Source: Alkalicoccus halolimnae (lineage in GTDB: Bacteria; Bacillota; Bacilli; Bacillales; Salisediminibacteriaceae). Taken from it: a stretch of DNA of 64,000 bases. The stretch covers positions 744,001-808,000 of the forward strand of contig NZ_CP144914.1 in assembly GCF_008014775.2 (NCBI RefSeq), given 5' to 3'. Shown here piece by piece: positions 26,886 through 35,776 of this stretch (position 1 is the first letter of the stretch; every line of letters begins with the position of its first letter). Made by a program: the position numbers and the translations under genes. The notes under the pieces were generated by a model. That model did not search any database. It saw nothing but the letters and a program-made list of their open reading frames with translations, and had not been told where the DNA came from.

Positions 26886-28247
26886 ATGGATCAGCTCACT
26901 CATTACAATCGGGAAGAATATAAAAAGTATATTATTTCGAAAATAGATCAGCAGGAAACCATTCATGTCCACCAGACAATGATGGATCTGCATCCGATCG
27001 ACCGGACGGAAATCTACCGCGAATTGACAGAAGAACAGCGAAGGTTTATACATGAAGTGCTCAGTCCAAAAGAAATAGGAGAAATTTTTGACAAGCTGCA
27101 AACAGATGAACAGACTGAGTTCATTCGCGAAGTGGACAGCCAGTACGTAGGTAATATGTTTGATGATATGTATGCCGATGATGCTGCCGATTTCCTTGCA
27201 GAAATGGAAGAGGAGACAGCGTCAAATATCCTGCAGATGATGAAGCAGGAGGAAGCAGAAGAAGTACGTGAGCTGATGTCCTATGAGGAAGAGACGGCTG
27301 GTGCGATAATGACGAAAGAATTTATCGTCCTGCATTCTTCCGACAAAGTAGGGGAGGTTATGAAAAGACTCCGCAAAGAAGCCCCGGAAGCAGAAACGAT
27401 TTACTACCTTTATGTGGTGGATGAGGGCCACAAACTAGCAGGAGTAGTATCTTTAAGGGACTTGATCATTGCTGATCCTAAGGAAACGGTGAAAAAAGCG
27501 ATGAGTACAAGAGTCGTATCGGTGGATCTCGAGGAGGATCAGGAGGACATTGCCAAGCTGATTAGAAAATATGATTTTCTCGCCGTTCCGGTTGTCACAA
27601 CTCAGAATACGCTTGTAGGTATTATTACGGTAGACGATATTATGGACGTCGTCGAGGAAGAAACAGAAGAAGATTTCGGAGAGATTTCCGCTGCACGAGG
27701 GTCACTGGATGCCAAAATATCTTCTTTCGGAGCAGCTAAAAAAAGGGCCCCCTGGATTATCATGCTGATGTTTCTTGGACTGATTACCGCTAATGTAATT
27801 GGACAGTTTGAAGAAACATTGGAAGCGGTCGTGCTGCTCTCGGTGTTTATCCCATTGATTATGGACTCAGCGGGAAACACAGGAACGCAGGCGCTTGCCG
27901 TCGTGGTTCGTCGTCTTGCGGTCGGATCGATAGACGGAAACGGGATAAAGAATATGGTGAAACGGGAGTTCGGCACAGGAATGCTGCTCGGTTTGTTCTG
28001 CGCTGTTACGCTGATGGTCCTGATTCCACTCTTTTACGGGAGCTTTATTCTTGCCGGAATCGTAGGTCTCTCTTTATTTTTTACACTGAGCATGGCGACA
28101 ATTGTCGGATCGATTATTCCCCTTATTATTAATAAACTAAAAATTGATCCTGCTGTAGCTTCAGGACCGTTTATTACTACATTGAATGATATTATTGGGC
28201 TGCTCATTTACTTTTCTATCGCTACTGCCTTGCTGCAGTATATGTGA
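26886..28247 (+). CDS. mgtE: Magnesium transporter MgtE
   Basis: The 453-residue protein has the three MgtE parts: an N domain of acidic helices (about 20-130), paired CBS domains (about 135-255; AGVVSLRDLIIADP, VGIITVDDIMDVVEEE) and a five-span membrane domain from about 285. The membrane part has MDSAGNTGTQALAVVVRRLA, ATIVGSIIPLIINKL and ASGPFITTLNDIIGLLIYFS. It is a Mg2+ channel closed by Mg2+ bound to the cytosolic domains. AAAGGAGGGGG precedes the ATG. The M-box about 450 bases upstream gives a second layer of Mg2+ control. Confidence 0.96.
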   Translation: MDQLTHYNREEYKKYIISKIDQQETIHVHQTMMDLHPIDRTEIYRELTEEQRRFIHEVLSPKEIGEIFDKLQTDEQTEFIREVDSQYVGNMFDDMYADDAADFLAEMEEETASNILQMMKQEEAEEVRELMSYEEETAGAIMTKEFIVLHSSDKVGEVMKRLRKEAPEAETIYYLYVVDEGHKLAGVVSLRDLIIADPKETVKKAMSTRVVSVDLEEDQEDIAKLIRKYDFLAVPVVTTQNTLVGIITVDDIMDVVEEETEEDFGEISAARGSLDAKISSFGAAKKRAPWIIMLMFLGLITANVIGQFEETLEAVVLLSVFIPLIMDSAGNTGTQALAVVVRRLAVGSIDGNGIKNMVKREFGTGMLLGLFCAVTLMVLIPLFYGSFILAGIVGLSLFFTLSMATIVGSIIPLIINKLKIDPAVASGPFITTLNDIIGLLIYFSIATALLQYM

Positions 28248-28354
28248 AGCTGAAAAACTCTCTCCCGTAGGGCCTGCTCCTGTTAATTCAATACAGTCAG
28301 AACATAAATAGGCGCTTTCAGAGTGTTGATTAAGTAAAGAAAGAAGTATATTCA

Positions 28355-28735
28355 TTCCATTCCTTGTATTTTCTCCTTCGCTTACCGGCGGAAGCCTGCC
28401 GTGGGGCTTGTCTTCAACTATTTCCAATTCCTCACTGCATTGGAAAGGATCTTCAGACTGCGCTTAATCCCACCGGTATCTCCATCGTACGTTACGGAGG
28501 AAAAGAAATTTTTATGGAAGAATACTGCCGGAATAGAAGCGGTTTTTAAAAATAAGAAACTTCTTCTTATCCCCCTGCTGCAGCCGCAGGGGGCGACTCC
28601 GAGACGATCAAGGACGAGCTGAAGATCCATCCCTGCCGACCGAAGAGAGGAGGGGATTAGCTGAGGCCGGCCCGACCGGAAAGCGTCCCCCGGGAGGCGG
28701 AAGCAGCGAACTGTATATCTATATTAAAAAACTTA
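28355..28735 (-). repeat. Dispersed repeats, two units, reverse orientation
   Basis: The first unit (28365-28510) holds CTTACCGGCGGAAGCCTGCC, GTGGGGCTTGTCTTCAACTA and CTTCAGACTGCGCTTAATCC, which match 8345-8460 reversed. The second (28560-28735) holds GGGGATTAGCTGAGGCCGG and CCGGAAAGCGTCCCC, the reverse of the 16688, 35290 and 37268 units. No credible gene lies in 28248-28818. Confidence 0.78.
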
Positions 28736-28744
28736 AACAGCCTG

Positions 28745-28786
28745 AAAAAGCGCCATGCCGAAATGACCCGGCATGGCGCTTTTTTA
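28745..28786. terminator. Rho-independent terminator after the amidase gene
   Basis: AAAAGCGCCATGCCG and CGGCATGGCGCTTTTTT form a strong stem. It lies 33 bases beyond the minus-strand amidase stop and has T or A runs on both sides. Confidence 0.82.
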
Positions 28787-28818
28787 TTCAGTAATTTTAT
28801 TTTTCCTTTCAGCCGCTT

Positions 28819-30219
28819 TTATTCAAAATAATCAACAATACCTTCGTAAAGGGCATCGGAAGAATCTTCTCTGAACCCGTCTGTTTTCATTTTTTCTGCT
28901 TCTGCCTCATTCGTTTTGAATGCGAGTTCGGCTAAAGCACTCGGCATATCGGTGTTTTTGATAACATAAAAACCTCGTTCTTTAACACCGCGGTCGATTG
29001 TATCAAGTTTCTCAAGCATCTGTGTCTGCAGGTTATCAGCTAAATCAATGCTGTTTCCGGCCCAGGTTTCGGCACTGTAAAACGTTTCTGTGCCATGAGC
29101 GGCTTCCACGCCTGCTGCGTTAGTATGGATGCTGATAAAGATATCGGCTTCCATATTGTTAGCCTGAATGACACGGTCTTCAAGAGACGGATACCAGTCG
29201 GATCGTCTCGTCATCACTACGTTGGCACCAGCTTTGCGCAGTTCTTCTTCGAGACGCAGGCCGACGTCCAATACGACTTCCTTTTCCTGAAGCCCATTAG
29301 CAACCGCTCCGGGATCGCTTCCCCCGTGTCCAGGATCTACAGCGATCGTATGCCCGACCAAGGGACTTTCGTGATCAAAATAGTCAACATACAAATAACT
29401 CTGGGACACGTAACCTTCCAGCTCATCTGATTTAATTCTGGCCCAGTTGCCTGTCCGTTCGAAAACGGTCACTTCTTCGCCTTCGACTAACCTCCCGATT
29501 GAAGCTTCACTCGTGGAAGGCTCAGGCCGGACGTTTAAAGTAGCACTGTTAGCAACAACCCCTGCCCCAATCGCCTCTGAATTTTCCCCTGGATCGACGG
29601 AGGGATCCGTTTCTTCGAATCCAGGCCGGAATTCAGGGTGGAGGGCTCTGGCAAGCATCAGTGAAAACTCGAGCCGGCTGATGGAATTGTCTGGACGGAA
29701 AGTGCCGTCTGGATAACCGTCTGTAATCCCGGTTCCTGCTAAATCCATTATGTAATCGTTGAAAAAGCTGCCGGATTCTACATCACTGAAAGAAACATCA
29801 TGCACATTTTCCATATCGAAACTTCGTGTAAGCACAGCCGCCATTTCTGCACGGGTAAGAGATCCATCCGGTTCAAAGGTGCCCTGGGGGTATCCTTCAA
29901 GAATGCTGTTTTCCACGGCTGCATGAATATGGGCTGCCGCATAATGGTCTCTGGTAACATCCGAAAAGGAGGTCCATGTATTCTCTATATTGAATTCAAG
30001 AGCGCGGGCGAGCATAACGGACGCTTCAGCGCGCGATACGTTTCTGTCCGGACGGAAGGTCCCATCTTCATATCCGGTAATGATACCCGCTTCATAGAGA
30101 GCCGTGACCTCTTCTTCGTCGGAGTCGGCAAAAGAAGCCTGGGCTGACAGCGGAGCGGCAAGCACAAAAACCACTATAAGTGCTGCCGGAATACTGAATA
30201 AACTGCGAAAATTTGTCAT
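28819..30219 (-). CDS. SLH- and SH3-domain N-acetylmuramoyl-L-alanine amidase
   Basis: The 466-residue protein has a signal peptide (about 1-28) and three SLH repeats (about 33-200; each with a phrase such as GYEDGTFRPDRNVSRAEASV). A bacterial SH3 domain (about 218-280; LNVRPEPSTSEASIGRLVEGE) follows, then a zinc amidase_3 domain to the end. Catalytic features are His in AVDPGHGGSDPGA, Glu in LQEKEVVLDVG, His in FISIHTNAAG and Glu in ALAELAF. It cleaves the stem peptide from muramic acid and is held to the wall by SLH binding to pyruvylated polymers. No S-layer gene is in the window. It is a single-gene unit. Confidence 0.94.
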   Translation of the reverse strand: MTNFRSLFSIPAALIVVFVLAAPLSAQASFADSDEEEVTALYEAGIITGYEDGTFRPDRNVSRAEASVMLARALEFNIENTWTSFSDVTRDHYAAAHIHAAVENSILEGYPQGTFEPDGSLTRAEMAAVLTRSFDMENVHDVSFSDVESGSFFNDYIMDLAGTGITDGYPDGTFRPDNSISRLEFSLMLARALHPEFRPGFEETDPSVDPGENSEAIGAGVVANSATLNVRPEPSTSEASIGRLVEGEEVTVFERTGNWARIKSDELEGYVSQSYLYVDYFDHESPLVGHTIAVDPGHGGSDPGAVANGLQEKEVVLDVGLRLEEELRKAGANVVMTRRSDWYPSLEDRVIQANNMEADIFISIHTNAAGVEAAHGTETFYSAETWAGNSIDLADNLQTQMLEKLDTIDRGVKERGFYVIKNTDMPSALAELAFKTNEAEAEKMKTDGFREDSSDALYEGIVDYFE

Positions 30220-30788
30220 CTCTACTGGTCCTCTCCCTTATTCATTTTTGGAAGGCTCTGGTAACGATAGAATTGAATGTACTCTCCAGCGAACATTAGT
30301 TAAGCTTCACTGCAGGCACCTGTAAAGTACAGAGGCTTCGATAAATTAATTTCATAAGTGATACTTTACCATGAGAGAAAGAGGAGGTTTATGATTCTAA
30401 ATAATGAAATTTTGTCACTATTCTGTAATATAAAAAGGAATAAAAAGGATAAAAATTGAATTTAAAGGAAATATTTTTTCGGAAATCCTATCAAATAGGC
30501 AATCTGCTAAAAGTATAAAAATAGATGAAAGAACTAGGAGCGGGGAAAGAGGAACTTGTGGAAATAAAAAACCATGTTTAACTTTGGACTGTATAGGGTT
30601 TTGGCTGCCTGCAGGAGAATAAAGATAGAATGCTTCCCTGAAAACGGGCTCTTTTCCGGCGTTTTATCTTCCACGTATTCAGGATTTTCGAAAGAAGCGT
30701 TAACTTTGATTTTTTCGTGAGTTGTCATATGTAATGTGATACGTTATTATATAACTAAATGATTATATACGAAGGAATGGTGATCAAT
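30220..30788. other. Gene-poor stretch between the amidase and arsD
   Basis: It holds the upstream regions of both divergent genes. A weak minus-strand open frame (30534-30728, 64 codons) has no ribosome site and no recognisable product. The only clear structure is the inverted repeat at 30748-30769. Confidence 0.5.
30748..30769. promoter_or_regulatory. AT-rich inverted repeat before arsD, candidate operator
   Basis: TATATAA and TTATATA are perfect arms around CTAAATGA, 19 bases before the arsD start. The place suits an operator or promoter region. Which protein binds is unknown; no ArsR gene is in the window. Confidence 0.4.
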
Positions 30789-31145
30789 ATGGCTGTTAAA
30801 ATTGAAATTTTTGATCCTGCACTCTGCTGCTCCACGGGTGTCTGTGGACCGGACGTGGATCCGGAACTTACAAAGATGTCAAAACTTCACGCAGATATTC
30901 AGAAAGTCGGCTATGAAGCGTTAAGATACAATCTCGCTCAGGAACCGCAGCCGTTTGTAGAAAACACCGAGGTTAATGAACTTCTCCAGGAGAAAGGAGC
31001 CGAAGCTCTGCCTGCAGTAACGATTAACGGAGAGCTCAAGAAGCACGGCGGATATCCGAACGTCCGGGAACTTGCTTCCTGGCTTGGAGTCGAGGAAGCT
31101 TCATTGAAACCCGCTCAGCCTAAAAATCAAATCAACCTTCTTTAA
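30789..31145 (+). CDS. arsD: ArsD, arsenite metallochaperone/repressor
   Basis: The start at 30789 follows the family, giving 118 residues; two in-frame ATGs just upstream would add 4 or 10 residues of no family match. The start region KIEIFDPALCCSTGVCGPDV has the three conserved As(III)-binding cysteines (CC and the Cys of GVC), and DLQKV-like KVGYEALRYNLAQEPQPF and LPAVTINGELKKHGGYP match the thioredoxin-like fold. ArsD normally hands arsenite to the ArsA ATPase and weakly represses the ars operon. No arsR, arsA, arsB or arsC is next to it, which is odd. Confidence 0.9.
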   Translation: MAVKIEIFDPALCCSTGVCGPDVDPELTKMSKLHADIQKVGYEALRYNLAQEPQPFVENTEVNELLQEKGAEALPAVTINGELKKHGGYPNVRELASWLGVEEASLKPAQPKNQINLL

Positions 31146-31180
31146 AAACAGCCGTCCGCCGGAATGGTATTGCGCACATG

Positions 31181-31225
31181 AAAAAGCGCAGGAAAAAGAT
31201 TATTTATCTTTTTCCTGCGCTTTTT
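31181..31225. terminator. Bidirectional terminator between arsD and the GNAT gene
   Basis: AAAAAGCGCAGGAAAAAGAT and its perfect complement form a long stem around TATTT between convergent genes. Confidence 0.88.
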
Positions 31226-31239
31226 ATTATGGATGCGGA

Positions 31240-31746
31240 TCAGCACATAGCAGAAATTCTGGCTGCATCGCGGTTTTTCTGACAGTAATACTGTTCTCTG
31301 GAAAGCTGCCAATGGATCATCTGGAGCTGCTCGACTGTACGGAGCATTCCGCTGTTTTCCAGCACACGTATAGAACCTGTATTATCATGGCGGCATTCAG
31401 CGGTAACTTTTAAGATGCCACATGTTTCGAATAAATAGGTAAGCATGGCTTTCAATGCTTCTGTTGCAAACCCGCGGCGCCGGTAGTCTTTACAGATGCC
31501 GTAGCCTACTTCCACGGTAGAAGATTTGCAGGGTCTGTCTTTAAAACCAATATCTCCGATTACTTCGTCTGTATCTCTGGAAAAGATAATCCAGGGACCC
31601 CATCCGTACATAGACTCATTGATGCAAAGATCCTGCAGATGTTTATGCAGATGAGACGGGAAATAGTTGGCGTGGTGAAGGCTGGGGAAAAGGTCGATTG
31701 ACAATGGTTGCAGCTGCAGTCTTGGTGTATAAACGACCAAACCCAT
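31240..31746 (-). CDS. GNAT family N-acetyltransferase (RimJ-like)
   Basis: The 168-residue protein begins with the RimJ/RimL-type phrase YTPRLQLQPLSID. The acetyl-CoA site is seen as GICKDYRRRGFATEALKAML (motif A, R-x2-G-x-A), followed by VTAECRHDNTGSIRVLENSGM. Such enzymes acetylate amino groups of proteins or small molecules; the acceptor is not predictable. The C-terminal 20 residues are not typical of the family. It is transcribed alone. Confidence 0.82.
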   Translation of the reverse strand: MGLVVYTPRLQLQPLSIDLFPSLHHANYFPSHLHKHLQDLCINESMYGWGPWIIFSRDTDEVIGDIGFKDRPCKSSTVEVGYGICKDYRRRGFATEALKAMLTYLFETCGILKVTAECRHDNTGSIRVLENSGMLRTVEQLQMIHWQLSREQYYCQKNRDAARISAMC

Positions 31747-31826
31747 AAGTAGTTCTCCTCTCGATATTACACCTGAAAGTTATTTACCCTATACAGTTCC
31801 CTTTCTTTTTAGAAACGAAACAAATA

Positions 31827-32300
31827 TCAGATAGGAAAATAGGTAAGCAGTATGTAAGCAGAAGACCCCAGGAAAATAATTTTTTCCAGAAGAGAACCTG
31901 TTTTATAAACGGGTATGGAAGTTCTTTTCTTATTAAAAGGATAAAAAAGCGGCACACCGCCATAAGAAAGCAGGTCGGCGAGAATATGAGCAGCAATGCC
32001 GAACAGCAGTCCGGAAATAAACATCTGCTCCACCTGCAGAAATCCGTAAATGGCTGGTGCCAGAACAATTCCCGAGTGGGTAAGGCCGCGGTGTCCGAAA
32101 AGGGCTTTAATAAAAACGGCCAGCGGCTTTGTGCGTCTGCCAAGCCAGGAGCCTGTTTCATCTATATCGGGAAGGAGGGATCCGAGCAGAACTCCTCCAA
32201 GAGAGGCAGCTCCGACCCCCGCTTCAAAAAGCGGAATAGGAGATGCAGATAGAAAAACAGCTCCCGCCACAGCTGTAGTTGCATGCGTGTAGTATCTCAA
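31827..32300 (-). CDS. YdjM/DUF457-type membrane-bound metal-dependent hydrolase
   Basis: The 157-residue membrane protein has the family's metal-ligand motifs in order: YYTHATTAVAG (His), GSLLPDIDETGSWLGRR (Asp pair), GHRGLTHS (two His) and AHILADLLSYGGVPLFYPF (His, Asp). About four membrane segments are visible. Relatives include the SOS-induced YdjM of E. coli; the true substrate is unknown, though phospholipid-like substrates are suspected. An AAAGGATG site precedes the ATG. It is a single gene. Confidence 0.85.
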   Translation of the reverse strand: MRYYTHATTAVAGAVFLSASPIPLFEAGVGAASLGGVLLGSLLPDIDETGSWLGRRTKPLAVFIKALFGHRGLTHSGIVLAPAIYGFLQVEQMFISGLLFGIAAHILADLLSYGGVPLFYPFNKKRTSIPVYKTGSLLEKIIFLGSSAYILLTYFPI

Positions 32301-32493
32301 AATGCGAACATCCTTTCTGGTGGGTGAAAAATTATTCTATCACGGGCCCGCTTGAAAATGGAAGGGAAAATTATATAGAAGAGCAACATTAATTAAATGT
32401 TTCACCGCGGCTTTTAAAAAGATTATGATGAGGCACAGCCTGAAATTGAAATGGTGGAAAAGATCTCTTCCTTATATATATTTCATTCATGAA

Positions 32494-32517
32494 TTAACAA
32501 TTTTAAATAATTGTTAA
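32494..32517. promoter_or_regulatory. Inverted repeat upstream of phnD
   Basis: TTAACAATT and AATTGTTAA are perfect 9-base arms around TTAAAT. TTAACA is also the Bacillus Pho-box half unit, so a PhoP or other regulator site is possible. Confidence 0.4.
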
Positions 32518-32631
32518 GATAAAACAGGCACCAGGGAGCTGCTTTTATAGGGATTATAGGTGGGGCAGTAATATAAATACAGAATATTATCAAAAAAGAT
32601 GTAAATTAAATAAACGGTATAGATTTTTTGG

Positions 32632-32666
32632 TTAACAATTTTTATCCGACTTTTACGCTGTCTTAC
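32632..32666 (+). promoter_or_regulatory. Pho-box-like direct repeats upstream of phnD
   Basis: TTAACA (32632), TTATCC (32642), TTTTAC (32651) and TCTTAC (32661) recur about every 10 bases and end 65 bases before phnD. PhoP of bacilli binds TT(A/C/T)A(C/T)A-type units at this period. Phosphate-starvation control is the inference; only the first unit fits the consensus well. Confidence 0.45.
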
Positions 32667-32730
32667 TACTGCCTTCATAAATCATCTGTAATGTTGGGGC
32701 AGAATTAAGAATAAGAGGAGGAAATAAAAG

Positions 32731-33708
32731 ATGAAAAAACTATCTTTATTAACGGGAATTACAGCAGCTTTTACGCTGCTGACAGCATGTGGAGAAGAAA
32801 ATGGAAATGAAGGCGGTGAAAATGAAGCAGAAGCAAGTGCCAATTCAGGTTCTGCAGAAGAAGTAAACGCCGATTTAGAAACAGACGACACTACAGCCGC
32901 TGATAATGACAACGAAGAGTCAGAGCGTCCGGATACAATCCGTTTTGCTGATACTGGCGTGGAAGGAATGGAAGAGCTGCAGAGGGAGTTTGAACCTTTT
33001 CAGAATGCAATGGAAGAGGCATTGGATATAGAGGTTGAGTTTTTTGCTGTAACAGACAGAATTGTTGGAGCGACTGCTCTGGAATACGATCAGGTAGACG
33101 TCATGCTGGCAGGACCTTCTGAATACGTCCAGATTAATAATGTTGTTCCGGAATCCTATCCCTTTATTGGAGTGGAGAGAGATGAATATCATGCAGCGTT
33201 TATCGTTCATGAAGACAGTGAATACGAAACGTTGGATGATATAGTCGGAACCTCCATCGCTATGAAAGATGCCGGATCTACGAGCGGACATGTTGGACCA
33301 AGCTCGATATTAATTGAAGAAGGGTACGATCTGGACAATGATTTTGACATTCAGCTTCTGGACAGTGTAAGAATTGAAGCTTTTAAGAACGACGAGGTAG
33401 ACGTCTTGGCTACAGGAATAAAGGACTACCATGAAATGGTGGAAGAAGACGGGGAAGATCAGTACCGCCTTCTGCATGAAGGTCCCACGCTTCCTAATGA
33501 TGTCTTTATAGCGAGCCCCGAGCTGCCGGAAGAATTTGTAGATGAAATGAGAAAGGCCATGATGGATGCTCAGGACGAACTGATAGCAAGCATTCTGGAA
33601 ACGGGTGAAAATGACAAGTACATGGAAGCAGAATTTGTAGAAGCAGCTGATAGCGATTACGATCAAATGCGTGAGGCATATGAAGTGCTGGGGCTGGATA
33701 TAGACTGA
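32731..33708 (+). CDS. phnD: Phosphonate-type ABC transporter substrate-binding lipoprotein
   Basis: The 325-residue protein has a lipoprotein signal (lipobox LLTAC, Cys20 region) and a long acidic Glu/Asn/Asp linker to about residue 65. The PhnD fold follows: RFADTGVEGMEELQREF, FFAVTDRIVGATALEYDQVD, LAGPSEYVQI, DAGSTSGHVGPSSILIE (the Ser/Thr/His phosphonate-binding loop) and VDVLATGIKDYHEMVE. It captures phosphonates or related oxyanions such as phosphite outside the membrane. It is the first gene of phnD-phnC-phnE, with GAGGAGG before the ATG. Confidence 0.92.
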   Translation: MKKLSLLTGITAAFTLLTACGEENGNEGGENEAEASANSGSAEEVNADLETDDTTAADNDNEESERPDTIRFADTGVEGMEELQREFEPFQNAMEEALDIEVEFFAVTDRIVGATALEYDQVDVMLAGPSEYVQINNVVPESYPFIGVERDEYHAAFIVHEDSEYETLDDIVGTSIAMKDAGSTSGHVGPSSILIEEGYDLDNDFDIQLLDSVRIEAFKNDEVDVLATGIKDYHEMVEEDGEDQYRLLHEGPTLPNDVFIASPELPEEFVDEMRKAMMDAQDELIASILETGENDKYMEAEFVEAADSDYDQMREAYEVLGLDID

Positions 33709-33728
33709 TTTATCGGAGGGAGCAGGTC

Positions 33729-34496
33729 ATGAACGCGCTTGAAGTGAATAACGTAACAAAAATATTTCCAGACGGCACGAAAGCCTTGAATAACGTTTCC
33801 TTTCAGATAAAACGCGGGGAGGGCGTGGTGCTGCTCGGGCACAATGGTTCCGGCAAGTCGACGATGTTCAAAAACATAGCCGGGTTCGAACGGCCGAGTG
33901 ATGGAAATATATTTATCAATAACAAAGAAATTACACGTTTAGGAAAAAGTAAATTCAAACCTATTAGAAAAAAACTCGGAATGGTTTTTCAAAATTTTCA
34001 TTTAATCTATAATCTGTCTGTTTTCCAGAACGTATTATTTGGAAGAATGGGGTATTACCGGAATTTCTTAAGTGTAACGACGCCTTTTGCCTCCGCTGAA
34101 AACAGGGAACGGGCGATGGCCTGCCTGGAAAGGGTGGGACTTGCCCATCTTGCAGGCAGAAGAGCTGATCAGCTGTCGGGCGGTCAGCAGCAGCGTGTGG
34201 CCATTGCGAGAATGCTGATGCAGGATCCGGAAATCATTCTGGCAGATGAGCCCATCGCAAGTCTCGACCCAAAAGCGGGGAGGGAAGTCATGGAGCTTTT
34301 GTGGGAGATTGTCGAGGAAAAATCCTGGACGGTCCTGTGTATTCTCCATCAAACTGATATCGCTCTGGAATTCGGAGAGCGGTTAATCGGGTTGAACAAA
34401 GGAAAGGTAGTACTGGATGGCAGCAAAGAAACGGTGTCAAAGCAGGACTTATCCAACCTGTATTACGATGATCCGCTGCAGGTGAATCATTCATGA
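33729..34496 (+). CDS. phnC: Phosphonate-type ABC transporter ATP-binding protein
   Basis: The 255-residue ATPase has Walker A (LLGHNGSGKSTMF), Q-loop (MVFQNFHL), the signature LSGGQQQRVAIARML, Walker B (IILADEPIASLDP) and the switch His in CILHQTD. The insert between Q-loop and signature with LFGRMGYYRNFLS is typical of PhnC. It powers uptake through PhnE. An ATGA overlap links it to phnE; phnD lies 20 bases before. Confidence 0.93.
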   Translation: MNALEVNNVTKIFPDGTKALNNVSFQIKRGEGVVLLGHNGSGKSTMFKNIAGFERPSDGNIFINNKEITRLGKSKFKPIRKKLGMVFQNFHLIYNLSVFQNVLFGRMGYYRNFLSVTTPFASAENRERAMACLERVGLAHLAGRRADQLSGGQQQRVAIARMLMQDPEIILADEPIASLDPKAGREVMELLWEIVEEKSWTVLCILHQTDIALEFGERLIGLNKGKVVLDGSKETVSKQDLSNLYYDDPLQVNHS

Positions 34497-35284
34497 GACA
34501 GGAAACGCACATGCCGCCTCGGTTCAAAGTACCGAAACTTCCTGCACTTTTCCTGATCGGTATTTTTACCTTTCTGTTTATTATGGGCATTCAGCATGCA
34601 CAGCTTTCTTTTGAAAGGATAATAAATGGAATCGTTAATATGTTTCATTTTCTCGGTTCGGCTTTTCCGCCAAACCCTGAAAGAATTACCTCTATATCTG
34701 CTGCTATGTACGAGACCTTTCAAATCGCTTTGGTCGGAACGGTTATTGGAGTGATTCTTAGTCTGCCTGTAGCCCTCCTTGCTTCACATAACACTGCGCC
34801 TCACCCAGCAATCCGCTGGATCAGCCGCGGGGCGGTTTCAGCTATGCGCACCATTCCGGACTTAATCTGGGCATTAATATTTGTTATTTCCGTAGGACTT
34901 GGTCCTCTGGCAGGGATACTGACGATCATTGTGGATACGATCGGATTCTGCGCACGTTTCTTTTCTGAAAGAATCGAGGAAATTGAAAAAGGACCGTCCC
35001 AGGCACTGCAGTCAACCGGCGCTTCCCAGATTGGTATCGTTTCTGGAGCAGTTCTGCCGCTCGGCTTTCCGTCATTTGTCGGAACGAGCTTGTTTGCTTT
35101 TGAAAAGTCGATCCGCTCGGCAGTTGTTCTCGGCCTTGTCGGGGCAGGAGGAATAGGGGTAGAACTTTCTACGGCGTTTACGATGAGAAATTTCGACGAA
35201 GCATTGATGATTATCGTATTAATTCTAGTGGTCGTCATTTTATTTGAGCAGCTGTCTTCTTCGATCAGAAAAAAAATCATTTAA
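34493..35284 (+). CDS. phnE: Phosphonate-type ABC transporter permease
   Basis: The 263-residue protein has about six membrane spans. The PhnE signature region is seen as SRGAVSAMRTIPDLIWALIF, and the EAA-type loop as GPSQALQSTGASQIGIVSGAVLP. VGAGGIGVELSTAF is also typical. It forms the membrane channel with PhnC on the inside and PhnD outside. No C-P lyase, phosphonatase or phosphite dehydrogenase gene follows, so the transported compound is open. Confidence 0.92.
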   Translation: MRQETHMPPRFKVPKLPALFLIGIFTFLFIMGIQHAQLSFERIINGIVNMFHFLGSAFPPNPERITSISAAMYETFQIALVGTVIGVILSLPVALLASHNTAPHPAIRWISRGAVSAMRTIPDLIWALIFVISVGLGPLAGILTIIVDTIGFCARFFSERIEEIEKGPSQALQSTGASQIGIVSGAVLPLGFPSFVGTSLFAFEKSIRSAVVLGLVGAGGIGVELSTAFTMRNFDEALMIIVLILVVVILFEQLSSSIRKKII

Positions 35285-35289
35285 TAAAA

Positions 35290-35700
35290 GGCTGCGGCTG
35301 CCTTGAAAATAAAGCAGATAAGTGATAAAAAGGCGCTTTCGTTTGGGACGCTTTTCGGGCGGGCCGGTTTCAGCTAATCCCGTCCTCCCTGCGGTTCTGC
35401 GGGGTGGTGCTCGTCCTTCAATCGCCCTGGAGCCGGCCCATCTCCACTCCAGCTTACGGTAAAAAGACAGAGCAGCACCTGCCTGCTAATAAAGAAAACT
35501 TCTTCTTGAACATTGTTCATACCCCCTCTATAGAGGGGAAGTTCCCTTCCTGGAGAAGGCCATTTTCATGCCTCCTGGTGCAAGGCTTTTGCAAGAGTGT
35601 CTCTGTTTATGGTCATTGTTGTTATAGAGAAACTTCGCTCCAGTTTGGCAGCGGAGTTTTTTCATAATCCAATCACTGGACGAAGGTAGAGTAAACTGAA
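35290..35700 (+). repeat. Long dispersed repeat, copy upstream of the MFS gene
   Basis: Blocks GGCTGCCTTGAAAATAAAG, GCGCTTTCGTTT, CAGCTAATCCCGTCCTCCC, GCTCGTCCTTCAATCGCCCT, CTGCTAATAAAGAA and TGGTGCAAGGCTTTTGCA occur in order. The same order recurs at 37265-37600. It fills the 35285-35776 gap together with GAGAAACTTCGCTCCAG, a block also related to 26555 and 50765. Confidence 0.8.
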
Positions 35701-35776
35701 AATCAGTGCCTGGGAGGCGTTAAAATAATTCTCTGTGCTAAGATAGAATTATCACGCACATAGGGAGGGAGCAGAA

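Larger units (their letters stand above)
32301..32730. other. AT-rich regulatory region before the phosphonate operon
   Basis: No gene is seen. It contains the inverted repeat at 32494-32517 and the phased Pho-box-like repeats at 32632-32666, both annotated separately, followed by GAGGAGG before phnD. Confidence 0.6.

Noticed and set aside
30534..30728. A 64-codon minus-strand open frame upstream of arsD.
   Set aside because: No ribosome site, no known family and no signal or membrane pattern that would support it.
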